Assembly (NCBI RefSeq): GCF_029581275.1
Contig: NZ_CP120742.1
Location: 7,068,501-7,132,500 of the forward strand
Source of the DNA: Micromonospora sp. WMMD1155
GTDB lineage: Bacteria > Actinomycetota > Actinomycetes > Mycobacteriales > Micromonosporaceae
Reading direction: 5' to 3'
Length of the DNA: 64,000 nt
In this document: piece after piece, positions 7,903 through 16,170 of the stretch
Position numbering within the stretch: the first letter of the stretch is position 1
Layout: each line of letters begins with the position of its first letter
Position numbers and translations under genes: made by a program
The notes under the pieces: model-generated
What the model saw: only the letters and a program-made list of their open reading frames with translations
Database searches by the model: none
Told to the model about the DNA's origin: nothing

Positions 7903-8976
7903 TCATCCGTCGTTCCGCACCGTGCGGTCGACGTCCGGCTGCCGGCTGTCCGTTTTTCGGCTGGCCTCGGCACGACCCTCCGCCCGGGCGATGGCCACCG
8001 CTCGAGCGATCTGTCGGGTCCGTCGCCGGTGGGCGGTGATCAGCGCCCAGCCGACGAGTGCGAGCACGGCCAGGAGGACCAGTTGCGGCCAGGGCACCGC
8101 CCAGACGGAGAACCGGGCTGCGTCGGCGGTCGGCTGCGGGTCGAGGACCTGGTCGCCCACGGCGGCGGGTGTGACGGCGGCGTTCACGGTCAACCGGAAC
8201 AGTGGCGGCACGCCCGTCATGCGGACGGTGGTGGTCAGTTCGCCGCCGGGCAGGATCTCCGGCAGGGCCGCCCCGTCGGTCGAGCGCCGGCCGAGGCCGA
8301 ACGGCCCGGCCGCGGTGAGCGTGGGCTGCCCGGTGAGCCGGACGTTGCCGGTGTTGCGGACGGTGAAGGTCGCGGTGAGCGTGCCACCGGCGAGGGGGTT
8401 CAGCGAGCCGGTGTGCCGTACCTGAAGGTTTTCGACGGTCATCGCTGGTTGCAGCTCGCCGCTCACCCGCAGGTAGATCCGCGCGCCGACCCGGTGGTCG
8501 ACGGCGACCTGGTTGCCCTGTGCGTCTGCCGCCGTGGAGGCGAGCGAGGCGACTATCCCACCAACGTGGTCCCCGGGCGTGGCATTGTTCGGCACGGTGA
8601 GCGTGAACGGGATGTCCAGGCGGGACGTGGACGGGATGGTCACGGTGCCGCCGGTGAAGCGGACCCAGGCGCCGACGTCGGTGGGCTTCTGACCACCGGC
8701 CAGCAGGTCGAACCCGCCCTGCGCGGTGGTGAACGCGTCACTGGCGTACAGGTTGAGGGCCAGTGGGCGCGCCGAGTGATTGGTGACCGCGACGTAGTCG
8801 GTCACTGTGGCACCGGGGTCGAGCTTGTAGGTGAAGGCCGGGCGGCCGTTCGGGCCCTTCGCCGTCGACGGCGTCACTCCCCAGGTCACGGCAGGCTGCG
8901 CCGACGGCGCGGGAGGCGTGGGCGGTGCCGCGGCGAGCAGGACGATGCCGGTGGCGATGGCGGCGAACAGGCGCAT
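7903..8976 (-). CDS. DUF916-like (WxL-associated) surface protein with C-terminal membrane helix
   Basis: The 357-residue protein has an N-terminal signal peptide (MRLFAAIATGIVLLAAAP), an immunoglobulin-like region rich in Gly, Thr and Pro that looks like the DUF916 peptidoglycan-binding domain (VTWGVTPSTAKGPNGRP, LDPGATVTDYVAVTN), a second beta-rich region, one transmembrane helix (LVLLAVLALVGWALI) and a basic tail. In firmicutes such proteins accompany WxL-domain wall proteins, and the upstream neighbour here does look WxL-like. The ATG at 8976 has AGGA nine bases upstream. Its role in the metal locus is probably structural, holding surface proteins near the membrane; this is inference. Confidence 0.65.
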   Translation of the reverse strand: MRLFAAIATGIVLLAAAPPTPPAPSAQPAVTWGVTPSTAKGPNGRPAFTYKLDPGATVTDYVAVTNHSARPLALNLYASDAFTTAQGGFDLLAGGQKPTDVGAWVRFTGGTVTIPSTSRLDIPFTLTVPNNATPGDHVGGIVASLASTAADAQGNQVAVDHRVGARIYLRVSGELQPAMTVENLQVRHTGSLNPLAGGTLTATFTVRNTGNVRLTGQPTLTAAGPFGLGRRSTDGAALPEILPGGELTTTVRMTGVPPLFRLTVNAAVTPAAVGDQVLDPQPTADAARFSVWAVPWPQLVLLAVLALVGWALITAHRRRTRQIARAVAIARAEGRAEASRKTDSRQPDVDRTVRNDG

Positions 8977-9005
8977 GGATTTCGTTCCTGGATGCGAGAG
9001 GTCAG

Positions 9006-9086
9006 GCGGGGTGGGCGGGTGGCGGCAGCGGCCCACCCACCCCGCGGCCGTCCGGTGGCACGGTTCAGCGCCGGGCCACCGGACGG
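9006..9086 (-). terminator. Two tandem hairpins between the WxL-like and DUF916-like genes
   Basis: Hairpin A pairs 9006-9019 with 9032-9045 (14-base G/C-rich stem, one mismatch, 12-base loop). Hairpin B pairs 9048-9059 with 9075-9086 (perfect 12-base stem CCGTCCGGTGGC, 15-base loop). They fill the only sizeable gap inside the leftward gene run, so they may stop part of the transcription, giving more of the ribosomal and WxL-like products than of the transporter. A processing or stability role is the alternative. Confidence 0.45.
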
Positions 9087-9096
9087 GTTCGGGCGA

Positions 9097-10569
9097 TCAG
9101 ATCGCGGTGAGGGTGAGGGTCGCGGAGTACGTCCCAGCGGCCGTCTCGGTGGGCAGGCTCAGCCGCAGACCCGCGCCCAGTTGCGCGGTACCCCGCCCGG
9201 CACCGTTCGGCGCTGCTCCCAGCACCGCGCTGTTGCCGAGACCGCCGCCGGACCCGACGACGTACGGTGTGACCTCCGGACCAGCGACGACACCCTGCCC
9301 GGCGCCCTGGGTGATCACCCGAGGGTCCCAGCCGAGGTAGCCGGAGCTGAACGTCGCACCGTCCGGCCCGGCGAAGTCCGCCGGGATCTGACCGGACGCG
9401 CTCCACCCCGGTTGCCCGGCGCGGGTGTCGGTCACCGTGACCGGGCGGAGTTCGCCGTTGCTCTCCCACCGGTCACCACCGGCGGTGAGCTGTGCCGGTG
9501 GCAGCACCACGGCACGGTCGTCCGGGTTGACGCTGATCACCAGGGAACCCTGCGTCTCGTCGATCGACGCGGTGATCGTCTGCGAGGTGCCCGGCTCCTC
9601 CGGCGGGAACGCCACCCAGAGGGACACCGGCTCGCTGGTCGCTACCACCTCGTGACCGTCGCCGTACAGCTTGGCCACGTACTCGCAGGCGTTCAGCTCC
9701 CGGGTGGCCGTGAACGAGTAGCTCGCTCCCGCCTCACCCGCGATGATGCTCCAGTCGTCAGTGCCGGGGCACCTGCTGAACCAGTGGTAGTGGTCCAGCT
9801 CGGTCTGCGGCGTCTGCACCGCGTTGAGGGTCACCGTGTCGTTGGGCTGGTACTCGTCGGCCATACCGCTGACCGACAGGCTGACCTCCGGCCCACCGCC
9901 GGACAGCTCGCCGACGACGAACGAGTAGTCGACCGGCCCGGTGCTGACCGTCGTGCCGTTGGTCAACGTCGCGTCGGCCTGGAACTTCAGGGTGTAGCTA
10001 CCCAGCGCGCCGAACGTCCAGTTCGAGTGCGCGTGCGTGTGCACCGGCACGTCGATCGCGTCCGGCAGGCCGTCGTCGGAGCGGAACTTGATGATCGGAC
10101 CGCCGAACGAGTCCTGCGTGAACAGCGTGACGCTGCCCGGTCCCTGCACATCGACCAGGCTCAGCCGCACCTTGTTCCCCTCGAACACCCCCGAGTCGAG
10201 CGTCGTGGTGTTCCAACCCGGCCAGAGCAGATCCGGATCCTGGGTCAACGGGAGGAGCCAGACCTGACTGCCCGCTGGCCCGAGGAAGGCGAACCGCGGA
10301 TCGTCCGGTACGGCCATCGCCGCCTCCGGCAGAACCTGGAACGTCACGTCCGCCGGGTCCCGCGTCACCGAAGGGCTGACCGTGTCGTCGTTGACCTTCA
10401 ACGACAGCGCCCCACCCTCGTAGTGCACGTCGAGCGCGTCGGTGTGTCCCTTGGACAACACCACCTTCTCGGCCGCCGACGCGGCGGTCGGCGCCAGCAC
10501 CGTGCCGGCGACCACCACCGCCGCGGCAACCAGGGCCGCGAAACCGCGAGCCCTCACTTTCGGATTCAT
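9097..10569 (-). CDS. Secreted TIGR03769 repeat protein with PKD-like and WxL-like domains
   Basis: The 490-residue protein has a signal peptide (MNPKVRARGFAALVAAAVVV, ending near TAASA), one surface repeat (SKGHTDALDVHY, FAFLGPAGSQVWLLP, WPGWNT, HTHAHSNWTFGALGSY), a PKD/Ig-like domain (about 235-330) and a C-terminal beta-rich domain. The last part (PVTVTDTRAGQPGWSASG and the end TYSATLTLTAI) resembles WxL domains, which bind peptidoglycan non-covalently. No membrane helix or LPxTG was seen. ATG at 10569 has GGGGGAGG just upstream. It lies 50 bases after the uS14 gene and probably shares its zinc-repressed transcript. The WxL reading is moderate in confidence. Confidence 0.7.
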   Translation of the reverse strand: MNPKVRARGFAALVAAAVVVAGTVLAPTAASAAEKVVLSKGHTDALDVHYEGGALSLKVNDDTVSPSVTRDPADVTFQVLPEAAMAVPDDPRFAFLGPAGSQVWLLPLTQDPDLLWPGWNTTTLDSGVFEGNKVRLSLVDVQGPGSVTLFTQDSFGGPIIKFRSDDGLPDAIDVPVHTHAHSNWTFGALGSYTLKFQADATLTNGTTVSTGPVDYSFVVGELSGGGPEVSLSVSGMADEYQPNDTVTLNAVQTPQTELDHYHWFSRCPGTDDWSIIAGEAGASYSFTATRELNACEYVAKLYGDGHEVVATSEPVSLWVAFPPEEPGTSQTITASIDETQGSLVISVNPDDRAVVLPPAQLTAGGDRWESNGELRPVTVTDTRAGQPGWSASGQIPADFAGPDGATFSSGYLGWDPRVITQGAGQGVVAGPEVTPYVVGSGGGLGNSAVLGAAPNGAGRGTAQLGAGLRLSLPTETAAGTYSATLTLTAI

Positions 10570-10619
10570 ACCTCCCCCTTCACGCCGCGCGGACCTGCGC
10601 GGCGGTGCATGTGGTGGCA

Positions 10620-10925
10620 TCACCAGGACGCCTTGCGCACCCCGGGCAGCTCGCCGCGCAGAGCCAGCTCGCGGAACCGCACCCGGGACAACCCGAACCG
10701 GGTCAGCACGCCGCGTGGGCGGCCGTCGATCTGGTCGCGCGAGCGCAACCGCGCCGGGCTGGAATCCCGTGGGAGCCGACTGAGCCGACGGACCGCGTCG
10801 GCGCGTACCTCCGGGTCGGTGTCCGGGTGGGCGACCAGCCGCTTCAGCTCCGCGCGCCTCTCGGCGTACCGGGTTACCAGTTCCTCGCGACGCGTCTGCC
10901 GGTTGACCAGGCTCTTCTTGGCCAT
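10620..10925 (-). CDS. rpsN: Zinc-independent 30S ribosomal protein uS14
   Basis: The 101-residue protein is the long, cysteine-free form of uS14 ([37 protein letters not shown], then the conserved [20 protein letters not shown] end). It has none of the four zinc-ribbon cysteines of the short form. Under zinc shortage such copies replace the zinc-binding version in the ribosome and free metal. Its ATG overlaps the bL33 stop (TGATG), so bL28, bL33 and uS14 are translated as a chain. Regulation by Zur is well known for these paralogues and supported here by the box at 11355-11374. Confidence 0.95.
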   Translation of the reverse strand: MAKKSLVNRQTRREELVTRYAERRAELKRLVAHPDTDPEVRADAVRRLSRLPRDSSPARLRSRDQIDGRPRGVLTRFGLSRVRFRELALRGELPGVRKASW

Positions 10926-11092
10926 CAGCGGGCTTCGCGGAACTCGACGTGCCGGCGGACGACCGGGTCGTACTTACGCAGGACCAGCCGGTCCGGGTCG
11001 TTGCGACGGTTCTTGCGGGTGACGTACGTGTAGCCGGTGCCGGCGGTGCTGCGCAGCCGCACGATCGGTCGTACGTCGGTCTGGCGGGCCAT
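10925..11092 (-). CDS. rpmG: Zinc-independent 50S ribosomal protein bL33
   Basis: The 55-residue protein reads [13 protein letters not shown] ... [17 protein letters not shown] ... REAR, a typical bL33. The positions that carry CxxC pairs in the zinc form hold other residues; there is no cysteine at all. It is encoded between bL28 and uS14 with TGATG overlaps on both sides. A longer reading frame upstream is just the bL28 gene in another frame. It serves ribosome remodelling in zinc shortage. Confidence 0.95.
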   Translation of the reverse strand: MARQTDVRPIVRLRSTAGTGYTYVTRKNRRNDPDRLVLRKYDPVVRRHVEFREAR

Positions 11093-11328
11093 CAGAGCTT
11101 CACCCCCCGGGCGCGCAGCTCGGCGACGACCTTCTCGATGCCCTTGCGGTCCACGGTCTTCAGCGCCTTCGTCGTCAGGGTGAGGCTGACCCATCGCCGT
11201 TGCGACGGCAGCCAGTAGCGGTGGTTCTGCAGGTTCGGGTTCCACCTGCGGCGGGTGCGCCGGTGGGAGTGGGACACGGCGTTGCCGAAGCTCGGCTTCG
11301 CGCCGGTGACGTCACAACGTCGGGACAC
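11092..11328 (-). CDS. rpmB: Zinc-independent 50S ribosomal protein bL28
   Basis: The 78-residue protein begins [22 protein letters not shown] and contains the conserved [13 protein letters not shown] segment. Only one cysteine is left of the CxxC...CxxC set, so it cannot form the zinc ribbon. It is the first gene of the leftward run. Its promoter region holds the Zur-like palindrome at 11355-11374, about 27 bases before the ATG, a position that would block transcription when zinc is plentiful. Confidence 0.95.
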   Translation of the reverse strand: MSRRCDVTGAKPSFGNAVSHSHRRTRRRWNPNLQNHRYWLPSQRRWVSLTLTTKALKTVDRKGIEKVVAELRARGVKL

Positions 11329-11354
11329 AGTGAACGCTCCTTGCTGAGGTAGAC

Positions 11355-11374
11355 GATAACGACAACGGTTTTCA
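11355..11374 (-). promoter_or_regulatory. Candidate Zur box of the leftward ribosomal-protein/metal run
   Basis: The sequence gataacgacaacggttttca reads on the minus strand as TGAAAACCGTTGTCGTTATC, a Zur-type inverted repeat with the TGAAAA(C/N)G half-site intact on one side. It lies just upstream of the bL28 gene. With the box at 11492 it frames a divergent promoter region of about 200 bases. Confidence 0.7.
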
Positions 11375-11491
11375 GTTCTACATCATCCGTTCGGTCAGAG
11401 CCGCATCGGGTCGGGGCGGCAGGGCCGCAGCCGGGGTGAACTGCCCGCGCCCCCCGGGGCCGCTTCGACTCGCCGACCCAGATATGCCTAG

Positions 11492-11511
11492 AATGACAAT
11501 CGTTTTCATTA
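11492..11511 (+). promoter_or_regulatory. Candidate Zur box of the CobW-like/bL31 gene pair
   Basis: The core TGACAATCGTTTTCA at 11494-11508 matches the actinobacterial Zur consensus closely. It lies about 20 bases before the ATG at 11530, with the ribosome binding site GAGAGGAG between them. This is the best of the three boxes in the window. Confidence 0.8.
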
Positions 11512-11529
11512 ACCGTCGAGAGGAGTGCA

Positions 11530-12825
11530 ATGTCCTCGTCACCACACGCCCCGACCCACGTCGTGGCAACGGACGCCGACACCCGCCCGTCGTTGACCGT
11601 GCTGTCCGGGTTCTGGCCGGCGGCGACCTTCGCCGTCGCTCGCGCGTTGCTCGCCACCGACGAGTCGCTGCTGCTGGTGCGGCACGACCTCGGCGGGATC
11701 CGCGACGGCGTCGTGCGTCGAGTGGTTCGCACCGGCACCGGCATCGTCGAGGACGAGCAGGTCGAGCTGAGGCACGGGTGCGCCTCCTGCACCCTGCGCG
11801 AGGACGTGCTGCCCACCCTCGTCCGACTCGCCCGCGACCATCCCGGTCGGGACCTGGTGCTGATGCTGCCCGAAGTGGTCGAACCGGAGGCGGTCGCCGC
11901 CGCCTGCGCCCGCTGCCTCGTCGACGGCGACCCGATCACCGAGGTCATCCGCGTCGACTCCTACGTCACCGTGCTCGACGCCGAACACCTGCTCGACGGC
12001 CTCGCCAGCACCGACGACCTCACCGCACTCGGCATCCAGGCCGCAGAGAACGACGACCGTGCGCTCGCCGACGTCGTGGTCCGCCAGATCGAGTACGCCG
12101 ACACCCTGGTGCTGTGGGGGCAGTCCCGGGAGGGCGCCTTCGACACCAGCCGACTGTCGGTCCTGCTGCGGCGAATGGCGCCGTGGGCGGTGCACATCCG
12201 CGTCGACGGTGACCTCGTCGACGCCAGCACGCTGACCCGCCGACTGCGCCACACCCATCGACACCGACCCGAGACACCCGGGCTGCTCGCCCGCGGTCTG
12301 CAGGGCTACACGCTGGGTTCACACGAGCCGGAGTCCGACTGCGGCGTGGTCTCCGCCGTCTTCCGCGCTCGCCGCCCCTTCCACCCGCAACGCCTGCACG
12401 ACGTCCTCGAACAGGTCAACGCCGAGGCGATCCGGTCTCGGGGTCACCTCTGGCTGGCCAGCCAGCCCGACACGGTGGTGGCCTGGGAGTTCGCCGGCGG
12501 CGGTCTGGCCATGGGCTCGCTCGGACACTGGTTGGTGAGCCTGCCCGAGAGCCACTGGGAGCACGTCGAGGACCAACGTCGGCTCGCCGCCGCCATGGAG
12601 TGGGACCCCTACTACGGCGACCGTCACCAACACCTGGTCTTCATCGGCCTCGACGTCGACCCCGTCGAACTGCACCGCACCCTCGCCCGCTGCCTGCTCA
12701 CCGACGGCGAACTCGCCGACGGCGAGGCGACCTGGCGCACCTACCCCGACCCGTTCGCCGGCTGTTTCCCCCTCGGGGTGGAGGAACCGGCAGACACCGA
12801 CACCGAAGGAGCGCGACCCGCATGA
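11530..12825 (+). CDS. CobW-family protein lacking the P-loop (zinc-starvation linked)
   Basis: The 431-residue protein has the CobW/COG0523 layout. The N terminus [20 protein letters not shown] is where LSGFLGAGKTT stands in working GTPases; the GxxGxGKT is gone, so nucleotide binding is doubtful. The metal motif appears as [10 protein letters not shown], with spacing unlike the usual GCxCC. A CobW C-terminal domain follows ([12 protein letters not shown], then [22 protein letters not shown]). COG0523 proteins under Zur are thought to deliver zinc to proteins. This one may act as a chaperone without GTP use. GAGGAG six bases before the ATG sets the start. Its stop overlaps the bL31 start (ATGA). 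Confidence 0.8.
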   Translation: MSSSPHAPTHVVATDADTRPSLTVLSGFWPAATFAVARALLATDESLLLVRHDLGGIRDGVVRRVVRTGTGIVEDEQVELRHGCASCTLREDVLPTLVRLARDHPGRDLVLMLPEVVEPEAVAAACARCLVDGDPITEVIRVDSYVTVLDAEHLLDGLASTDDLTALGIQAAENDDRALADVVVRQIEYADTLVLWGQSREGAFDTSRLSVLLRRMAPWAVHIRVDGDLVDASTLTRRLRHTHRHRPETPGLLARGLQGYTLGSHEPESDCGVVSAVFRARRPFHPQRLHDVLEQVNAEAIRSRGHLWLASQPDTVVAWEFAGGGLAMGSLGHWLVSLPESHWEHVEDQRRLAAAMEWDPYYGDRHQHLVFIGLDVDPVELHRTLARCLLTDGELADGEATWRTYPDPFAGCFPLGVEEPADTDTEGARPA

Positions 12826-13160
12826 AGCCCGGAATCCATCCCGAATACCGACCTGTCGTCTACCGCGACAAGGGCGCCGACTTCGCCTTCCTCACCCGCT
12901 CCACCGCCTCCAGCGACGAGCGGATCGAGTGGACCGACGGCAACACCTACCCCGTCATCGACGTGCAGATCTCCTCTGCCAGTCACCCCTTCTGGACGGG
13001 GAGGAAGCGCCTGCTCGACACCGCGGGCCGGGTCGAGAAGTTCCGCCGGAAGTACGCCCGCCACCGGCCCAAGGCACCTGACCATCGGGGCGCTCGTCGT
13101 CGGGGCGACAGGCGTCGCGACTGGGCGACGCCGCCCGGCACGACCGGGCCCGGCGCCTGA
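12822..13160 (+). CDS. rpmE2: 50S ribosomal protein bL31 type B, with extended C terminus
   Basis: The first 80 or so residues ([49 protein letters not shown]) are a clear type B bL31, which lacks the CxxC zinc site. It replaces the zinc form when zinc is short. The usual length is about 85-95 residues; here the frame stays open to 112, and the tail ([13 protein letters not shown] and on) looks like unselected GC-rich sequence, perhaps after loss of the original stop. The start is fixed by the ATGA overlap with the CobW-like gene. Confidence 0.93.
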   Translation: MKPGIHPEYRPVVYRDKGADFAFLTRSTASSDERIEWTDGNTYPVIDVQISSASHPFWTGRKRLLDTAGRVEKFRRKYARHRPKAPDHRGARRRGDRRRDWATPPGTTGPGA

Positions 13161-13163
13161 CAC

Positions 13164-13203
13164 CGCCCGTGAGCTGGTTGCTCCGGCAGCCTGCTCACGG
13201 GCG
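13164..13203. terminator. Hairpin between convergent bL31 and zur genes
   Basis: Bases 13164-13174 (CGCCCGTGAGC) pair perfectly with 13193-13203 across an 18-base loop. It lies four bases after the bL31 stop and about 100 bases past the stop of the opposing zur gene, so it may serve both directions. Confidence 0.55.
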
Positions 13204-13299
13204 ATCAGCAGTGGTGGGTGGTCGACCAGCGCCACCACCGGAGACGCCGCGAGATCCAGACGGCGGCTTGCTCCTTGCTCAGCAGTGCGTGCTCGCCTT

Positions 13300-13716
13300 T
13301 CAGCGCACGCACTCGGCGCAGGTGCCGAAGATCTCCAAGGTGTGGCCGACGTCGACGAACCCGTGCTGTGCGGAAACCTGATCCGCCCACCGCTCCACGG
13401 CCGGTCCGGCCACCTCGACCGTGCGCCCGCAATCCCGGCAGACCAGGTGGTGGTGGTGCTTGCTCTGGCTGCACCGGCGGAAGAGCTGTTCGCCACCCGG
13501 CAACCGAGTCGAGTCGATCTCACCGGCGTCCACCAGCAACTGCAGTGTCCGATAGACGGTGGTCAGACCCACGCCCGCCTTGCGCGCCAGCAGCATCTGG
13601 TGCAGTTGCTGTGCCGAGTGGAAGCCCTCGACCTCGCGTAACAGCGTCAGCACCTCTGCCCGCTGTCGGGTGTTCCGGGTCACATTCGGCATCGCCTGGT
13701 TCACCGTGGCCGCCAT
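13300..13716 (-). CDS. zur: Fur-family repressor, probable Zur
   Basis: The protein of about 138 residues is a Fur-type dimeric regulator: winged helix at the N terminus (TRQRAEVLTLL, then LTTVYRTLQLLVDAGEI), metal-sensing histidines (SKHHHHLVC), a CxxC pair in VCRDCG and a second pair at the end (CAECVR) for structural zinc. Its place inside a locus full of zinc-starvation genes and Zur-like boxes makes Zur far more likely than Fur, Nur or PerR. The start is uncertain: ATG 13716 is used here, but its GGGAGG is too close; GTG 13704 or GTG 13758 are alternatives. No Zur box was seen upstream of it. Confidence 0.85.
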   Translation of the reverse strand: MAATVNQAMPNVTRNTRQRAEVLTLLREVEGFHSAQQLHQMLLARKAGVGLTTVYRTLQLLVDAGEIDSTRLPGGEQLFRRCSQSKHHHHLVCRDCGRTVEVAGPAVERWADQVSAQHGFVDVGHTLEIFGTCAECVR

Positions 13717-14262
13717 CCTCCCGTGATCTGGGCGCCGTCGGCCTACCTCTTCCGACACCTCGCCTCGCTGCGCGTCAGACCCATTATGCGTCGTCGGGCA
13801 TTACCGCACGCCGCGCCGCCTCCCCGGCCCTTCCCTGGTGCCGAGCGGCCCAGATCGGCCCGTTGCAGAAGGACGGAGCACGCCGACCATGTCACGGAGA
13901 GGTCACAACGCTCGATCACCTATCGACATCGACTACCAACACCAAGAAGGATTCGGCCAGACGTCTCCTGTCGTCTCAGGACCGGTTCTCCGGAGGAGAG
14001 AACATGAGCAGGCTCGCATCCGGAGCAGCCGGACCTTCGCCTCGGTCTTCGCGGTCGGCGCCGCGACGGTCTCCGGTGACGCCGCCACCGCGCGCACCGC
14101 GTCGTCCACCCCCGACACTCCGCGCAACCTGCAACCGCGCTGGTCACGAGCTTCTGACACAGACGGCTGACCCCTGCGGTTCCGCGACGAAGACCCGCCG
14201 CGCTCGATACACTCACATCGCTGTCACGCCATATCCACATGCCCAGCACAGAAGGGGGCGGC
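13717..14262. other. Intergenic region between zur and the DUF318 permease gene
   Basis: No convincing gene was found. An ATG at 14004 has an excellent GGAGGAGAG upstream, but its frame gives low-complexity Arg/Pro sequence. The neighbouring frame over 14030-14170 encodes something like a signal peptide (TFASVFAVGAATVSGDAATA) ending at a stop at 14168-14170. This may be a small secreted-protein gene broken by a frameshift. No Zur-like palindrome was recognised. Confidence 0.4.
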
Positions 14263-15351
14263 GTGGCCGCATCCGAGCCGACCACCTCGTCGAGCACAAG
14301 CACATCGGCCGATCCCCCGGCGATGTCCGGCGACTCCGACACAACGCCACACCCCGACGCCGTTAAGCACCAGCACGGTCAGCGGTCCCCGTTCCCCTTC
14401 GCCGGTCGGATCGGTTCGGTCGAGATCCTCGCCGCCGTGCTCGTCCTGCTCGTCTTCCTGCGCGACCCCCTGGCGAGGCTGCTGTCCGCGCCGTCGCTGG
14501 CGACCTGGACGACGGTGTTCGTCTCGGTGATGGTGCAGGCCGTGCCGTTCCTCGTCTTCGGTGTGCTGCTCTCCGCCGCCATCGCGGTGTTCGTACCCCG
14601 GTCCTTCTGGGCCCGGGCCCTGCCCAAGCACCCCGCCCTCGCCGTCCCGGTCGCCAGCGCCGCCGGGGTGATCCTCCCCGGCTGCGAGTGCGGGGCCGTA
14701 CCGATCGCCGGCTCCCTGATCCGCCGCGGTGTCACCCCGGCGGCGGCACTGGCGTTCCTGCTCGCGGCGCCAGCGATCAACCCGATCGTCCTCGCCGCCA
14801 CCGCTGTGGCATTCCCCAACAATCCCGAGATGGTCCTCGCCCGCGCGGTCGCCAGCCTCATCGTCGCCATGGTCATGGGCTGGCTCTGGCTGCGCCTGGG
14901 CCGCACCGACTGGATCCGGCTGCCGCGCCGACCTGATCTGGACGGGCTGCGACGCGGGGAGGCGTTCTGGTCCGCCGCGCGACACGACGTGGCCCACGCC
15001 GGCGGGTTCCTCGTCATCGGCGCGATGGCCGCGGCCACCATCAACATCGTCGTCCCCGAACAGTGGCTGCAGACCCTCGCCGACCAGCCGGTGCTCTCCG
15101 TGCTCGCCCTGGCGGCGCTCGCGGTCCTGCTGTCCATCTGCTCCGAGGCGGACGCGTTCGTCGCCGCCTCCCTGTCGCAGTTCTCCCTCACCGCCCGGCT
15201 GGCCTTCCTGGTGGTCGGCCCGATGGTCGATCTGAAACTCATCTCCATGCAGGCCGGCATCTTCGGCCGGCGCTTCGCCGCCCGATTCGCGCCGGCCACC
15301 TTCACGGTCGCCGTCGCGGTCGCCGTCATCACCGGGATGGTGCTGCTGTGA
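14263..15351 (+). CDS. DUF318/ArsP-type permease (YcgR-like), possible metal transporter
   Basis: The protein of about 362 residues has a disordered Ser/Thr/His-containing N terminus followed by about eight hydrophobic segments in two repeats. The motifs PGCECGAVPIAGSLIRRGV and, in the second half, SICSEADAFVAASL are the paired pore signatures of the DUF318 family (PF03773). In several bacteria these are encoded with a TIGR03943 protein, as here, and are predicted to move or use divalent metals. GTG 14263 is preceded by GAAGGGGG; an ATG at 14239 lacks a ribosome binding site. The stop overlaps the next gene's GTG (GTGA). Confidence 0.75.
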   Translation: MAASEPTTSSSTSTSADPPAMSGDSDTTPHPDAVKHQHGQRSPFPFAGRIGSVEILAAVLVLLVFLRDPLARLLSAPSLATWTTVFVSVMVQAVPFLVFGVLLSAAIAVFVPRSFWARALPKHPALAVPVASAAGVILPGCECGAVPIAGSLIRRGVTPAAALAFLLAAPAINPIVLAATAVAFPNNPEMVLARAVASLIVAMVMGWLWLRLGRTDWIRLPRRPDLDGLRRGEAFWSAARHDVAHAGGFLVIGAMAAATINIVVPEQWLQTLADQPVLSVLALAALAVLLSICSEADAFVAASLSQFSLTARLAFLVVGPMVDLKLISMQAGIFGRRFAARFAPATFTVAVAVAVITGMVLL

Positions 15352-16142
15352 ACCGGATGACCCAGGCCTGCATCATGATCTTCTTTGGCGCGGCGGTCCT
15401 GCACGCCAGCGTCACGGACCTCTACCTGCGCTACGTCAAGGAAGGGCTACGACCGTTCCTCATCGCCGCCAGCCTGCTGCTGATCGCCGCCGCGGTGATG
15501 ACCCTCTGGTACGAGCTGCGCCCCGCGGCTGACGTGTCCGAGGACCAGAGCGACCCCACCGGCGAGACTCGGCGGGAGGGCGCCGAGCAGCACCCGAGCG
15601 GGTCGACGGCAGACGCCGTTCACGACGAGCACGCCCACCACGAACCACGAGTCGCCTGGCTGCTCCTCCTCCCCGCTCTCGGACTGCTGCTCGTCACTCC
15701 ACCCGCCCTCGGCTCGTACGCCGCCGGCCAGGCGGGCACCGCACTCACCGCCCGGCAGGACGACGACTACGACTACCCTCCCCTGCCCGCCGGCGATCCG
15801 GCGACGATCACCGTTTTCGACTACGCCGCCCGAGCCCTGTTCGACAAGGGCCGGTCGATCGGCAACCGGCGCGTCCAACTCACCGGCTTCATCACTCCGG
15901 GGCCTGACGGACAACCCATCCTCGCCCGCATGATCCTGTCCTGCTGCGCCGCCGACGGTCGCCCGGTCAAGCTCGGAATTGCCGGCAACGCGCCCAGCGG
16001 TCTGGCCGGCGACACCTGGATCCAGGTCACCGGCCGATACTCCGACCGAGTGACCCGTGACCCCATCAACGACGAAGAGATCCCCTATATCGAGGTGGAA
16101 ACCTGGCGACAGGTGACCGCGCCCAAGGATCCGTACGAGTAG
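15348..16142 (+). CDS. TIGR03943-family partner of the DUF318 permease
   Basis: The 264-residue protein has two N-terminal membrane segments, a histidine-containing linker (HDEHAHHEP), a third membrane helix and an extracellular C-terminal domain (VQLTGFITPG, ILSCCAADGRPVKLG, WIQVTGRY). This is the layout of the YcgQ/TIGR03943 family, whose CC pair and histidines suggest metal contact. GTG 15348 overlaps the permease stop. A longer frame upstream is the permease gene read in another frame. The substrate is unknown; zinc is the obvious guess from the location. Confidence 0.75.
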   Translation: MNRMTQACIMIFFGAAVLHASVTDLYLRYVKEGLRPFLIAASLLLIAAAVMTLWYELRPAADVSEDQSDPTGETRREGAEQHPSGSTADAVHDEHAHHEPRVAWLLLLPALGLLLVTPPALGSYAAGQAGTALTARQDDDYDYPPLPAGDPATITVFDYAARALFDKGRSIGNRRVQLTGFITPGPDGQPILARMILSCCAADGRPVKLGIAGNAPSGLAGDTWIQVTGRYSDRVTRDPINDEEIPYIEVETWRQVTAPKDPYE

Positions 16143-16170
16143 CCTTCCGCAGCGCCTGGCCAGGCTGTAT

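Noticed and set aside
7900..11022. A plus-strand frame of about 1000 codons across four leftward genes
   Set aside because: It spans several genes with recognised domains on the other strand and is pure Arg/Gly/Pro-rich shadow text.
16143..16170. A short palindrome (GCCTGGCCAGGC) between convergent genes as terminator
   Set aside because: The two arms leave no room for a loop, so it would make a weak hairpin.
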